NCBI GenBank assembly: GCA_030144725.1
Contig: JASKMD010000015.1
Coordinates: forward strand, 8,715,384-8,779,383
Source of the DNA: Haematococcus lacustris
Lineage: Eukaryota; Chlorophyta; Chlorophyceae; Chlamydomonadales; Haematococcaceae
Length of the DNA stretch: 64,000 nucleotides
Direction: 5' to 3'
Shown here: positions 43,585-54,293 of the stretch, in pieces
Layout: every line of letters begins with the position of its first letter
Numbering within the stretch: position 1 is the first letter of the stretch
Program-made: the position numbers and the translations under genes
The notes under the pieces: model-generated
What the model was told of the DNA's origin: nothing
Database searches by the model: none
Seen by the model: only the letters and a program-made list of their open reading frames with translations

Positions 43585-45794
43585 TCACACCCTTGGCCGC
43601 ACTGGGCGGGGCAGCAGCCCTGGTGCCTGGCTTGCCCGCTGTGATGGGAGCACGCTTTTGCCTGCACTCTTGGCCTGGGCGGCTGGCAGGGGCAGTGCGC
43701 CCTGCTGCCTTGCCTGCTGCCCAGCTGACACGCTGACTCCCTGCTTCTGCTGAGCTGCCAGTGTGGCTGCAGCTGGTGGCCCCTCCTGGCCTGCACCGTG
43801 TCCCCCCTCTGCCAGCAGCAGCTGCCGCCAGGCCTCAGCCTCAGGCAGGCTGGCCCGCACCTGCTCACGCATGAAGGCTGCCCGCTCACTGTCACTGCCC
43901 AGCTGGTCAAAGACTGGTTTATTCACTATGACAACGGCATCAAAGTGGGTCAGCTGCTGCAGCTTGGCATGAGCCATCACCCCTGACATGCTGCCATTAT
44001 GCAGGAAGCTGGGGCTTTGGACAACTGATATGCCCCGGGTTAGCCCTGGCCCCTGCACCAGCAACTCAGCACACTTGATGCCGTCTTGGCTGAGCACTGC
44101 CTGCTGCACCTCACCGTGGCCAGCAGCTGCTAGTGCTTGCACCAGCTGGTCGAGATTGCTGTTCGCTAGAGCGCTTTGCAGCTTTCTTATTGTGGTTTCT
44201 CTATAGGCCAAAGCCTTGGCAACCAGCTCTTGCAATGCTGGTGATGCTGCCAGGGATATCTGGCCTCCAGTGCAGATATGCAGCCACTGACTGGCTGTAT
44301 ACAGCTGAGTGAGATTATCCTCGCCCCACAGCCCCTCACCCTGTCCCCTCCTTCCACACTCCCTCCACAGTGCTGCTGCCATGCTGTTCAGCTGCGGCTC
44401 ACTGGCCAGCTGGCTGTGACCTGATGACACTGCCTGGTGAATGGACAGGGCAAGGAACATGCTCCTGGCATACAGCAGGTTGACGATAGCTTGGGTGGTG
44501 AAGGCTGCCAGGTCTGCCTTGGCCACCCCTGCTGCCAGGCTGCGCACTGAGCTGTCCAGGTAGCCAAGACGCGCCAAGCCATACAGGCTGTTAGCCAGGT
44601 CTTGACCATTGGCAGCCTGTTGTGTCTGTGCTGCCCGCTCAGTCAGCTGCTTGCAGACCTCCTCATGATGCCACATCACTAAGCTCATGGCATACAGGAT
44701 GTTGCTGATGCTTTGAGCTTCAAGGCCAGGCACCACAGCCTGTGCCCTGATTGCAAACAGGCTCAGCAGCTGCCTTGCCTCTGCCCTGCAGCCAGGCAGC
44801 TTGCTGGTGGCCCAGATCAGGTTGGCCCAGGCTTGCGGTTTAGCATCCCTCATGACCTCACCCTGGCTGATGGCGGCTGTGACTGACTGCAGCAGGGACT
44901 GGGCACTGCCTGTGTAGCCTGACTTGGCCATGGCCCAGAGCGCCATGCTGATGGATTGACCATCAGCACCCCTGGCAACCCTCTTTGGCAGCAGCTGCAC
45001 TGCCTGCTCACACAGCCTGGTCAGGTCTGGGCTGCTGCCGCACTGCATGCCAGCTGTGGCCAGGCCATGCAGCAGATTGCTCCAGTCACGCCAGCCAGCT
45101 CTTTTCATCGCCTCACTTGTGGCACTGTGGCGGGCAAGGGCTGTGCAGGCTGAAGTGACAGCAGCAGCAGGGAGGTGAGGCTTGAGCTTGCTCAGGGACC
45201 AGGCTGACAGGGAAAGCTGCTTGGCTGTGTAATGTGTAGGCTCCCCTGCATTGACACCTCCAGCCCCTACAGCCATGTGCTGCAACAGGGCCAGCAATGC
45301 ATGGCTCTGAGCCTGGGTCATGCGGGCTCTCCTGTTTTCTGGCTGCTTGGCCCAGTCTGCAAAGCACCACAGCAGCTGTGACGTCTGCTCCACCTGGCTG
45401 CTGCTGTTGAGGAAGGAAAGCTCCTGCACCGCTGACACCAGCTCCTTCAAGTCCTGCTTGGGTCGGGGTGCCGGGTCATACTGGCGCAGGGCTGCAAGGC
45501 AGGTAGTGAAGGGCTAGGCTGTTAACCTTGTGTATTGCTAGCTAGGTTGGTGGCAGGCAGCAGGTGGCATTTGCAGTGCTGCCCCATAGCAGCAGTGAAT
45601 GCTGGCAGCAGGTGGGGCCAGCAGGCCAGCAGGCTGTGCCGCTCACTGTGTGCTGATGCGCGGAGTGTCCGCGACGGGATGCTGGGCAGCCAGGCAGCAG
45701 GCAGGTGCGAGGCGCAGGGCTGTGCAAGGGGGCTACCGGGTCGCAAACCACAGCGATTGCTAAACCCAGGTCGGGAGTGCAGCAGCAGCCGCAT
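43585..45794 (-). CDS. OPR/RAP-like protein, copy 2
   Basis: This gene is a paralog of the gene at 25815-28063 with the same structure. Exon 1 is 45794-45647 (true ATG, MRLLLHSRPGFSNRC leader, probable transit peptide); exon 2 is 45491-43585. The donor and acceptor sit at the same residues and phase in both copies. The repeat region has LSLSAWSLSKLKPHLPAA, PQAWANLIWATSKLPGC, ISNILYAMSLVMWH, LANSLYGLARLGYLDS, and the RAP-like C-terminus (FDAVVIVNKPVFDQLGSDSE). It is roughly 80% identical to copy 1 by eye, with both frames open, so both may be functional. Likely role: organelle RNA binding. It is flanked by a pair of direct repeats. Confidence 0.75.
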
Positions 45795-46014
45795 GGCAGG
45801 ATCAGCGCATCAAGCTACAGAAGCGGCATCAGGCCTGTCGGCATCAGGCTTCATTCTTCCCCGGTATCACAAATTAGTGTTGTTTAGATAACCGCTAGCA
45901 TCGTGTCATCATCCATCATCGTGATGCGTGTCTCATCTATCATTGAGTAATCAGTACAATTCCAACACGGTAATAACATCATCGTCATGCATGACTTTTT
46001 CACAAAGTTTGTGC

Positions 46015-46203
46015 AAGCTCAGTTTCTGTGGGTGCCACCCATGTCTTGATTGCTTGACGATTTTCTGTCTTTAACGACTTTGGCTGATGCAGATCTGCAC
46101 ACCAGCGCCCCGCGAGGAAAACTAGCAGGTGGTCGCCACTCACATCCAAGCTGTCCGCATGGATAGCCAAGTTGCCAGTTGCTAATGTAACATCTGCATA
46201 CGC
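46015..46203 (+). repeat. Direct repeat flanking OPR copy 2 (right)
   Basis: This is the partner of 43255-43402. It lies just upstream of the OPR copy 2 promoter region. Confidence 0.7.
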
Positions 46204-46307
46204 CCCACCATTTGATGCAAGTGTACCAATGCAGCACATGCAGCACTGTGCCGGCCTCTACTCCTGCCTCTGTCACCCACCCTCCCCGCTTGCCCTCGGT
46301 CCTCACC

Positions 46308-47327
46308 CTACACTTCAATGGCGGCGGCTGTGGCTGTTGCTGCTGCTGTGTCTGCTTCACTAGCTGCCGCTTCCACTGCAGCTGACACGCTTGTTGCTGT
46401 TTCTGGAGTCTCTGGGTCGGCCGCTTTCCCCTCTTGCTCCTCACCCACCACCTGCTGACCTGCTTCCCCCTCTGCTCCCTGCCCCGCCTCATGAGCCGCC
46501 TCTTGTCCCTCCTTCTCGCCCTCATGCCCTACCTGCCCGTCTGCATGCCCCTGCGCCTCATCACGCCCCCCACCCCCACCTCCCCCCCAAGCCCCTCCCC
46601 CTCCTCCGTCCTCTGCCCCCCACTCAGTCTCTCCCCCCTCCCCCTCCCCCCCCTGCAATGTCCCCTCCTGTTCTTCCTCTTTCATTGCCAACTGCCCCTG
46701 CCCGCTGCCCTTCCCCACCTCCTCCACCAGCTCTTGACCCCCCATGCCCACCCCCTGCACCTCCCCCCCCCTTCCCTCCTCCCCCCTCCTCCTCCCCCCT
46801 CCCCCCTCCTCCTCCCCCTCCTCCTCCTCCCCCCTCCTCCTCCAGCTCCAGCTCCAGGTCCCACTGCCGGCCCCGTGGGCTGCTCCCCCTCCCTGCCGGG
46901 GGTCCCTGCCCCGTGCCCCTCCCCCACCCCACAGGGCAGCGGCCTGCTCCTGACCCGCTGGGCTGCTGGCGGCGGCCTCCAGGGCAGCGCCTAGGCGGCC
47001 ACGGCTGCCGCGAGGGCTGGGACCAGGGCCAGGGGAGACCAGCGCTGAATCTACATGCCCCTGCTGCTGCTGCTGCTGCTGCTGCTGCCCACTGGGAGGT
47101 GGGTGGGGGGTTGCTGCTGCTGCTGCAGGCGCTACTGCTGCTGCTGGCGCTGGTGGCGTTCCCTCTGGTGAGTCATGAGAGGGATGGCCCTGCAGGGTTA
47201 GGGGTGGGGGGGCTGCTGCTGGGGGGGAGGCCAGGTGTAGGCAGCTCCTGGGGCTGAGGAGGGCGGGGGGGGGGGCGGGGCAGGGGGCTGGCGGAACAGG
47301 GCCAAGCTCGCCTGCAGGCAGCGGCAT
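46308..47327 (-). CDS. Low-complexity Pro/Gln/Glu/Gly-rich reading frame, doubtful
   Basis: The frame is open from an ATG near 47327 (MPLPAGELGPVPPAP) to a TAG at 46308. It is Pro/Ala-rich, then has a poly-Gln run, a Glu/Gly-rich half and an Ala/Thr/Glu-rich end. Possible splice sites surround it, including an acceptor gcctgcag at about 47315. The composition alone keeps several frames open (the plus strand has one too), so this could be an exon of an unseen gene or nothing. No domain is recognised. Confidence 0.3.
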   Translation of the reverse strand: MPLPAGELGPVPPAPCPAPPPALLSPRSCLHLASPPAAAPPPLTLQGHPSHDSPEGTPPAPAAAVAPAAAAATPHPPPSGQQQQQQQQQGHVDSALVSPGPGPSPRGSRGRLGAALEAAASSPAGQEQAAALWGGGGARGRDPRQGGGAAHGAGSGTWSWSWRRRGEEEEGEEEGGGGRRRGEEGRGGEVQGVGMGGQELVEEVGKGSGQGQLAMKEEEQEGTLQGGEGEGGETEWGAEDGGGGGAWGGGGGGGRDEAQGHADGQVGHEGEKEGQEAAHEAGQGAEGEAGQQVVGEEQEGKAADPETPETATSVSAAVEAAASEADTAAATATAAAIEV

Positions 47328-47562
47328 ACGCACATGTACAGCAGCCACTGCCCCTCGCCCCTTTGTTCCGCAGACGGCCAGGGTGTTGAAGTAAGGAGGT
47401 CGAGGTCAGTCGGACCATCAGAGCTTCCAGGTGAATTTGAACTTGAATTCGAATCTAGGTAAACTCGAATCCAGGGTGAGTTTGAATCAACCGCATTGGA
47501 TTTTAGCGAATATGAAGCGCGTGTGAGGCAGTTTCAGCTCGCGCTCTTCGGTGTGGCCCTGA

Positions 47563-49823
47563 CTACATTGGTCCGCTCGAGTGCCGTCCCTCTGACAAGC
47601 GCTGTGCTGTCTTCACAGGGGGCATGGCACTGGCCTGGGCAAAGCTGACCCACCCCCCTGGTCCTTGCAGCTCCCATCGCAGCCTTCCTCCACCCCACCA
47701 CTTGCCCTCCACCACACGCTGGGCAACCCTGGTCGACCCCTGTGACTCCCTCCCCCAGCTCCCTCAAGACCCCCCCCTCCAGCCACCCCCCAGGGCACCC
47801 TATGCGCCATTCACCCAGGCACCCCCCAGCCCCCTGAGACACTCCCCCACCCCCCTCCAGCCACCCCCCTCCAGCCCCCCCCCTCCAGCCCCCTCCCAGC
47901 CCCCCCCCCATCAGGCCCCCCAAGCCCCTCCCAGGCCCAGGCCCCCCCTGGTGCTGCACCCACCTGGCCCACACTCTCTGGCTCAGCGGCTGGGTCCACC
48001 CCTACCCCCTCCAGGGGGTCTTCTGCCTCCCCTGCCGCCAGGGCCATGGAGGTGGCGCTCATGGGGGGGAGCAGCAGGGCCAGGAGGCCTGGGTCAAGGG
48101 GGGGCGCCCGCCACAAGGGGCGGGGGGTGGGGGCCAGCTGCCAGTGCTGCCCCCCCTGGCCCTGCACCTCCTGGCCGGCATTGAAGTCGTACACCTGGCA
48201 GCAGCAGGGCAGGGGCAGGCCTGGGGGGCGGGGGGGGTCAGAGGGGCAGGCCCTCACTGCCTTGTGGTTCTCTACACTTGAGCTGAGGGCTGCATGCACC
48301 TGTGGCCAGCACGAAGCAGGGCTGTTTTCCTATCAGGCCTTGAGGCACACGCATGCCACAAACACCATGTCCCCAACTGCCTATCCGTCATGCCAACCGA
48401 ATGACCACCTGGCCCCACCTGGTCCCAGGAGTTGATCTGGGGGTCCAGGTGGGCGGCAGCAAAGTGTGACACAGCGCCTGGGTAGGCCCCCCGCCAGGCA
48501 CTAAAGGTGATGTGGCTGCTGGTCTCAATGGACGGGTTGGTGGGGCAGTACAGCGCTGCAGGCGGTACGGGTGGCAGGGTGGGGGGTCGGCAGGGGTGGG
48601 CAGGGGGGATGGGTAGGCAGGGGGTGGGCAGGGGTGGGCAGCTAGGCGGCAGCAGAGCCATGGGGTTGGTACCGCTAAGGGAGAAAGAAGCATTGGGACG
48701 CCTCCGGCACTGCAGCGCACAATCCAACCTAACCACCCCTTCTCCCCTTTCCCTCTGCCGCAGGCCAACCAGGCAGCCTGACTAACCTGCTGCTGCTGCT
48801 ACTGCCGCCGCTGCTGCTGCTGCTGCTGCTGGTGGTGGCTGGCTTTACTTACAAATGTTCAGGCGCTGGCAGTCACGAGTGCGCAGCTGCCTGGCAGCTA
48901 CACACAACACACAGTCTTTGCAATCCCTTGCAAACACTGACCCGTCACATGGGCCTATGCAGCAGGCACACAGGCGGTAGGCAGGTATGGTAGCTGATAA
49001 GAGTGCAACGGCACAAAGAGGGGGAGGGGGAGGGGGAGGGGGAGGGGGAGGGGGAGGGGGAGGGGGAGGGGGAGGGGGAGGGGGAGGGGGAGGGGGAGGG
49101 GGAGGGGGAGGGGGAGGGGGAGGGGGAGGGGGAGGGGGAGGGGGAGGGGGAGGGGGAGGGGGAGGGGGAGGGGGAGGGGGAGGGGGAGGGGGAGGGGGAG
49201 GGGGAGGGGGAGGGGGAGGGGGAGGGGGAGGGGGAGGGGGAGGGGGAGGGGGAGGGGGAGGGGGAGGGGGAGGGGGAGGGGGAGGGGGAGGGGGAGGGGG
49301 AGGGGGAGGGGGAAGGGGAAGGGGAGGGGGAGGGGGCTCACCAATAAAGATGCGGCAGTTAACTGCGCATTGCAGGGCAAGGCAGGTGCAAGGCACTTAA
49401 ACATAAGTAGGGGTCACGGATCAGTGGTTCTGCAAAGTAGCTGTGTGGTAGGGTGGCCCAGTCATACTGAAGTCGACATTCTGGCAACAGCATTCCACCA
49501 CGTATGCCTGGCTGGGCAGCAGCTCATCCCGCCCCTAGCTGTAGGCAGTCTGCGCTGCGGGCTGTTGCGTGTGGCTCTCACCACAGTCGTCCACCTGCAC
49601 CTGGGAGGTGTGGTCGAGAATGTACACCTCGCAGTCAGACAGCCGGTCAAGGATGAAGCCGTTGCTGCATACAAGTAGCCATTGCGGTGGCCGTGTGACC
49701 GAACACGCTACTGTGAGGACAAACCTTTCGCGCGACTCACCCTGCGATGGAGCCCGGGACTTTGATCAGTATCTGTCCTTGCAACTTCCTGAAAACGTAG
49801 TCGTTGATGTCTTTAGATGCCAT
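47563..49823 (-). CDS. RP2: RP2-like TBCC/C-CAP domain protein
   Basis: RP2 proteins carry a tubulin-cofactor-C-like beta-helix and act as GTPase-activating factors for ARL3 at the cilium base. Exons: 49823-49741, 49664-49582, 49362-49342 (21 nt), 48954-48853, 48555-48419, 48194-47964 and probably 47634-47563. Phases all close; total 242 residues. Sequence landmarks: DINDYVFRKLQGQILIKVPG, DCEVYILDHTSQVQVDDC, VNCRIFIGPCDGSVFARDC, CVAARQLRTRDCQRLNI, TNPSIETSSHITFSAW and QINSWDQVYDFNAG. The beta-helix Cys ladder and the Q-x-R-x-R/D-C block, whose Arg is catalytic in RP2, are present (RQLRTRDC). Compared with human RP2 the C-terminal nucleoside-diphosphate-kinase-like domain is missing. No N-terminal Met-Gly-Cys acylation signal is seen. 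The last exon is the least certain. Confidence 0.85.
48788..48834. repeat. (CTG)n/(GCT)n triplet run in RP2-like intron 4
   Basis: Trinucleotide units are interrupted by ctactgccgccg. The run lies near the donor of exon 4. Confidence 0.85.
49019..49336. repeat. (GGGGGA)n microsatellite in RP2-like intron 3
   Basis: About 52 units occur, nearly perfect, with two aaggggaagg variants at the right end. The array starts only 6 bp beyond the donor of the 21-nt exon 3. Confidence 0.97.
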
Positions 49824-50408
49824 CTTGCGGCACACTCCGCCCAACCCGGTACAGACGGATGATGGTGTAGACATGTGACATGCCATGAACCTACCCATTC
49901 GCATGGCTGTACTGTCAGCTACACTGTAGGCTGTAGGCTACAGACTGGCCTCTGCCCTTCAGAGATCTAAACCCTACAGTCCTCGCGCTTCTCCAAGCTC
50001 AAGCAAGAGTTGTAATCGAACACAGGCCACCAACACATCATTGCATCATTGCTATTACATCATTGCTGTTGCCTGTAACGTGCTGAACCACGCTATAAGC
50101 CGAGCGATCGTCTAGCGTGTGACTGCGAAGAAACTGTCATGGAGCGGAGTTACAGAGAACTCAGGCGTTCCCAACTACCTGAAAACCACCCCCCTGTGAT
50201 AGGAAGCCCGTATCTCCGCAGCCAACCAGTCAAAAGTAGTAGGTAATTGAGTTTTACATACATGTAAACAGTGCTTTAAACAGAGGAGACTCAAAGCTAC
50301 GAGATGGCCGACGCAGCAAAAACTATCTCGCTCTCAGCGGTGCTCAGTGCCTGCCCAAAGATCGACATTTGTATTCATGCGATTTTGCCTCATGCGAGGC
50401 GCGCCACA
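49824..50408. other. Upstream region of the RP2-like gene
   Basis: The region should hold the promoter of the RP2-like gene. Direct words attgctattacatcattgct occur at 50047-50068. No gene is supported. Confidence 0.35.
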
Positions 50409-51122
50409 CTAGCACGCTTCGCCACACCGTTGTTGCTGGCACCTGCAACACGCAGCAGCAGTCGGAACATGTTTTGCTTTTGGCATGTGGACGCGACGAC
50501 GGCAGTCGTGACGACTGGATACCACTACTAGCATTTGGAGCTGCTGCTGGCGCAAGTGCATTACCGGCTGCTCTACTACGCTTAACAAGGTGCTAGGTGC
50601 AGTACGTGGTGTTGTCTCACCTCGCTTTGCTGCCCTCGACTTGTTAGCTGCAGGTGCCTCTTGCTTACGTGACGTGCTTGCCGCTGCCAGCTGTTGCTGC
50701 TGCTGAGGGGGTGTACCAGCAGGCACAGCCAGCTCAGGGATGGTGCCTGCAGGTGTCAGCTGCTGCTAAGGGGGCGCAGCTGCGGCGAGCTTCCCACGGA
50801 TGTGGGTGCACACGTGGCTCTGTAGCTTTGGTACCCTCCAGCTCGTGTGTACCTCCTGCTTGTGAAACTGGAGGTATGACTGAAGCTGCTTTCCTGTCAT
50901 CTTCATTGCCTCCTCGACAGTTGTGTGGCCATAATCACGCCCCCCAAAGGCAAGGGCATGGGCCGCTGCAAGCCGCTCTTGGCACGCATGGTCACCCACA
51001 TTAATCACAACCCTCCCCACCTTGTGCGCTGCATCTGTGATCTGGCGCTCTGCCTTTGCTGACCGCTGTGCTGCAGCTGCGGCATCCTCCTTACGCTGCA
51101 CTTCAGCACGGAGCTGACCCAT
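50409..51122 (-). pseudogene. Coding remnant with coiled coil, one in-frame stop
   Basis: Two open segments (51122-50766 and 50726-50409) are in the same frame, separated by a single TAG. The first reads a coiled-coil start (LRAEVQRKEDAAAAAQRSAK), then MKMTGKQLQSYLQFHK and a helical VPKLQSHVCTHIRG, reminiscent of a SAP-like DNA-binding helix pair. The second is Gln/Ala/Lys-rich. It looks like part of a transposon or nuclear protein gene, but I cannot name the family. Confidence 0.35.
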
Positions 51123-52415
51123 ACAACCCCTTCAGCCCCCCCCCTACCACCCCCTACCACTGCCGCATAGCGGCACCCCCTTCCACCACCAGCTTCCACT
51201 CTCTCTCGCCCAGCAACCCATCCACAGGCCCAACGCGCCACACCTGCAGCCGCTGCCCCTCAGCATGCAGGTCAAGGGGGGAGATGGGTGGGGCAAGAGG
51301 CTGATGGCAGGCTGGGAGGAGGGGCTACTGGGAGCTGGGCGGGGTAGACGAGGTTGGGAGGTGGTGGGTTAGGATGTGTTGGTGGTGGCCACGCGGCGGA
51401 GTGGTAAGCCAAGCTCAGTCGGCTCCTCGTGCACCTGTAGCCATCAGCATGTGTACCTTGTAAGCGGTATAACTTGTCACATACAAACCCAATGATTGAG
51501 TTGCATAGTGCCATGGACGCGTTAATGAGTATGCTACAAATGTTATGTGTGAGGTCAGGCTGTTTGTTCAATGGTGCAAAACATAAAGCGGATCATAGCT
51601 GGAGGGGGTGACTAGTCCCTACTGTGCCGCCCACCATTACAGCGATACAGCGCTGCCACACACAACCGGGGTTCACACAAACCGGGGTTCACACAAACCG
51701 GGGTTCACATCCTCGCCAAGCGGCCTGCACCATCAAGAAGCTCGCGCAGCCATGTTTGCCGGACTTCGGTGGTGTGCGCCACCTGTAACAGTAGTGTTTG
51801 TGCGGTCAAGATGCATGGTCGGCTGGAACACAAACCTACCATTCCTCCTAGCTAACTGTCTGGACTGTTACACCACCAACATGTCGCGCATCGCTAACGG
51901 ATAGCCAAGGACGTAGCTTACCAGTGTAGATAACCACGGTCTCTGATTGGGACACATCCGGGGTCACATGTGGCTGCCCGCATCGAAAGACTCCGATGGC
52001 AATTCCAGTCGAACATTAAACGCGCAATTTCGCATTGCAGCAGACGCAGCAAACGTTACATCAAATGATGGAGTAGATGGGCCGCAGTTGCATGAAGATT
52101 ACCAACCCCATGTTGGGAACGCCTGACAGAGAACCTCGTGAGAGGGCTAGGGCTTAGAACGGGGCCCCTTGGAATCGAACCAGTTGTCCTCACAGCTACG
52201 CTGCTAGGCTTTAACCTGCCCAACTCACTCGGTAAAAGTAATGCGCCCACCTGCGCCCGCCATAGGCAGTACACAGGTGTCGCGGGCAAAGGGGAACGTG
52301 TGAAGGGGCACAGCCGTGCCTATTACATTAGTTCAAGGAAGAACACAAGTACAGATGCATAAGCGGTGCACTAGAGGCTGACGCCCTACGTGCAACAGAT
52401 AGAACGACACCATAC
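51123..52415. other. Intergenic, small tandem repeat only
   Basis: Three tandem units of aaccggggttcacac lie at 51664-51708. Two copies of tgtgaaggggcacagccgtg occur at 52299 and 52416; they may mark an LTR end of the copia element. No gene is supported. Confidence 0.4.
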
Positions 52416-52773
52416 CTGTGAAGGGGCACAGCCGTGCCAACTTCACAGGTGCACCACGCAGCCTAAGCAAGGCTGGTCACACTAAACAAGTATAACCTAG
52501 GCAAGTGGTCTTGGACTGACATCCCCACTACACTCCCACTCAGGCCTAGACCATGAAGCCAAGTGAAGGAACGTCATAAGAAAAGAGACTACATGCAAGA
52601 GACCATGCGTGTCCATGCAAGCTCACAAGCAGAAGTGAAGAAATGACTTAGTGATATGTTGTTAGGAGGAGATGACATGTGAGCACTATGTAACAGCAGA
52701 TGATGAAGCAACAAGTGTAGAGTGCATGCAAGCTAGCAGGTATAGGCAAGACAGGTAAGCACTTCTAACAAAA
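52416..52773 (-). repeat. Possible 3' LTR of the copia element
   Basis: On the minus strand the segment begins TGTTAGAAGTGC (52773) and ends CCCTTCACA (52416), i.e. TG...CA, and follows the copia stop codon by about 100 bp. No second LTR is visible for comparison and no clear polypurine tract precedes it. Confidence 0.3.
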
Positions 52774-52880
52774 GCTGCACACATGGATTTCAGACTTCAA
52801 AGATGGCTCGATCGCTGTACGCAGACATGCCACCAAACCACAGGTCACAGCAAAAGCTGGCCTGTCCCACCAGGCTGACC

Positions 52881-54161
52881 CTAGCCCACTCCCATGCCTT
52901 CCTTGCATGCCAGAAACTTCTTGCCAGGCAGCGCCTTGGTCGGCACGTCAGCCACCATGTCTGCCGTGGGGCAGTAGGTGAACTGCACTTCGCCTCGCCA
53001 CACACGCTCGCGCGCCATGTGGTGCATGACGGCTATGTGCTTGCTGCGCTGGGACTCCACTGGGTTCTTCAGCAACGCAACTGCTCCCTGGCTGTCGCAG
53101 AAGATGGGCACAGGCCCGCTGGTGGAGGTGAGCTCATGCATGAGCTTGCGGAGGAAGAGGGTCTCTCTTGTGGCGTCAGCAGCTGCCTGGTACTCAGCTT
53201 CGGTGGTTGAGGCAGCTACAGTGGTCTGTAGCTTGCTGCGCCAGGACACAGCAGCACCACTCAGGGAGAAGACGTACCCCGTAGTGCCGCGGTAGGAGAC
53301 CTGGTCACTGGCGTAGTCGCTGTCGCAATACCCGAGAAGCCCCCCCCGACTGCCGCCCCTGTACACCAACCCATCTGTTGCTGTTCGCTTGAGGTAGCGC
53401 AGCACCCCATGGGCTGCACGCTCGTGGTCAGCTGTGGGTGCCTGCATGAAACGGGTGAGCTGACTCACAGCCAGCGCAATGTCAGGACGTGTGCACGTAG
53501 AGGCATAGAGGAGGGCTCCCACCAGCTCACGGTAAGCATGGGTGTCAGCGTTGCTAAGCAGCTCACCCTCCTTGACTAGCTTGGTGCCAGCTTCCAGGGT
53601 GAGCTGCCTGCCATTGCACTCAGCCTTGCCAAATCTCTGCAACAGCTGCTCAATGTAACGCTGTTGGCTGAGCCGCAGTGTGCGTGATGCACGGTTGTAG
53701 CTGATGCGCATGCCCAAGAAACCCGCAGCTGGCCCCATGTCATGGACCTCGAAGGCCTGCTGCAGCTGCTGCTTGACTGCTTGCACAGCTGCTGCGTCTG
53801 ACGAGGCAAGAATGCAGTCATCGACATATACAAGCATGTGCACCATGCTGCCATTGCTGCTGCGCATGCTGAACAGACTCGGGTCAGCCGCTGAGGCGTG
53901 GAAGCCAATCAACTCTAGCTGCTTGCGAAGACACAGATACCAGGCACGTGGTGCCTGCTTAAGCCCATACACAGTCTTCAGCAGCTGACACACCTGCCCA
54001 CTGCCCACCTCATATCCCTCTGGCTGCTCAACATAGATCAGGGGGTCTGCCTCAGTGAGCTCGCTGTTCAGAAAAGTTGTCTTGAAGTCTATTTGCCACA
54101 GGCCCCAATTCCGCTGCACTGCCAGGGCGAAGATGAAGCGCTGTGTTGTGTGCATCACCAC
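52881..54161 (-). pseudogene. Ty1/copia Pol, C-terminal part (reverse transcriptase and RNase H), 5'-truncated
   Basis: The frame encodes LWQIDFKTTFLNSELTE, YGLKQAPRAWYLCLRKQLE, the YVDD catalytic box (MLVYVDDCILAS), the connection region YRELVGALLYAS-CTRPDIA, and an RNase H with GYCDSDYASD, STTEAEYQAA and CDSQGAVALLKNP, then the terminal HIAVMHHMARERV block. Protease, integrase and the first half of reverse transcriptase are missing. The coding stops exactly where the GAA tract and 3' end of the Dualen LINE begin (about 54165), so the LINE insertion split this element. The remaining 426 codons are open, so decay is recent. Confidence 0.92.
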
Positions 54162-54293
54162 TGGAGCAGAAGAAGAAGAAGAAGAAGAAGAAGAAGAAGA
54201 CTACGCCGGTATTCACCGGCGTGCATTAAGGGAGGAGCAACCGCCTGGGGCGCGGCCTGCTCCCACCATCAAGCTCGAGAAGTAACCGACCCC

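Noticed and set aside
46391..47257. Pro-rich frame on the plus strand
   Set aside because: It is the antisense shadow of a Gly/Glu/Gln-rich minus-strand frame, open because of composition only.
48955..49404. Poly-Gly, Gly-Glu and Pro-Leu reading frames
   Set aside because: They arise from the GGGGGA microsatellite in an intron of the RP2-like gene.
52150..52230. Minus-strand T-arm-like word ctggttcgattccaag
   Set aside because: The T stem is imperfect and there is no matching acceptor or D arm, so it was not called as a tRNA.
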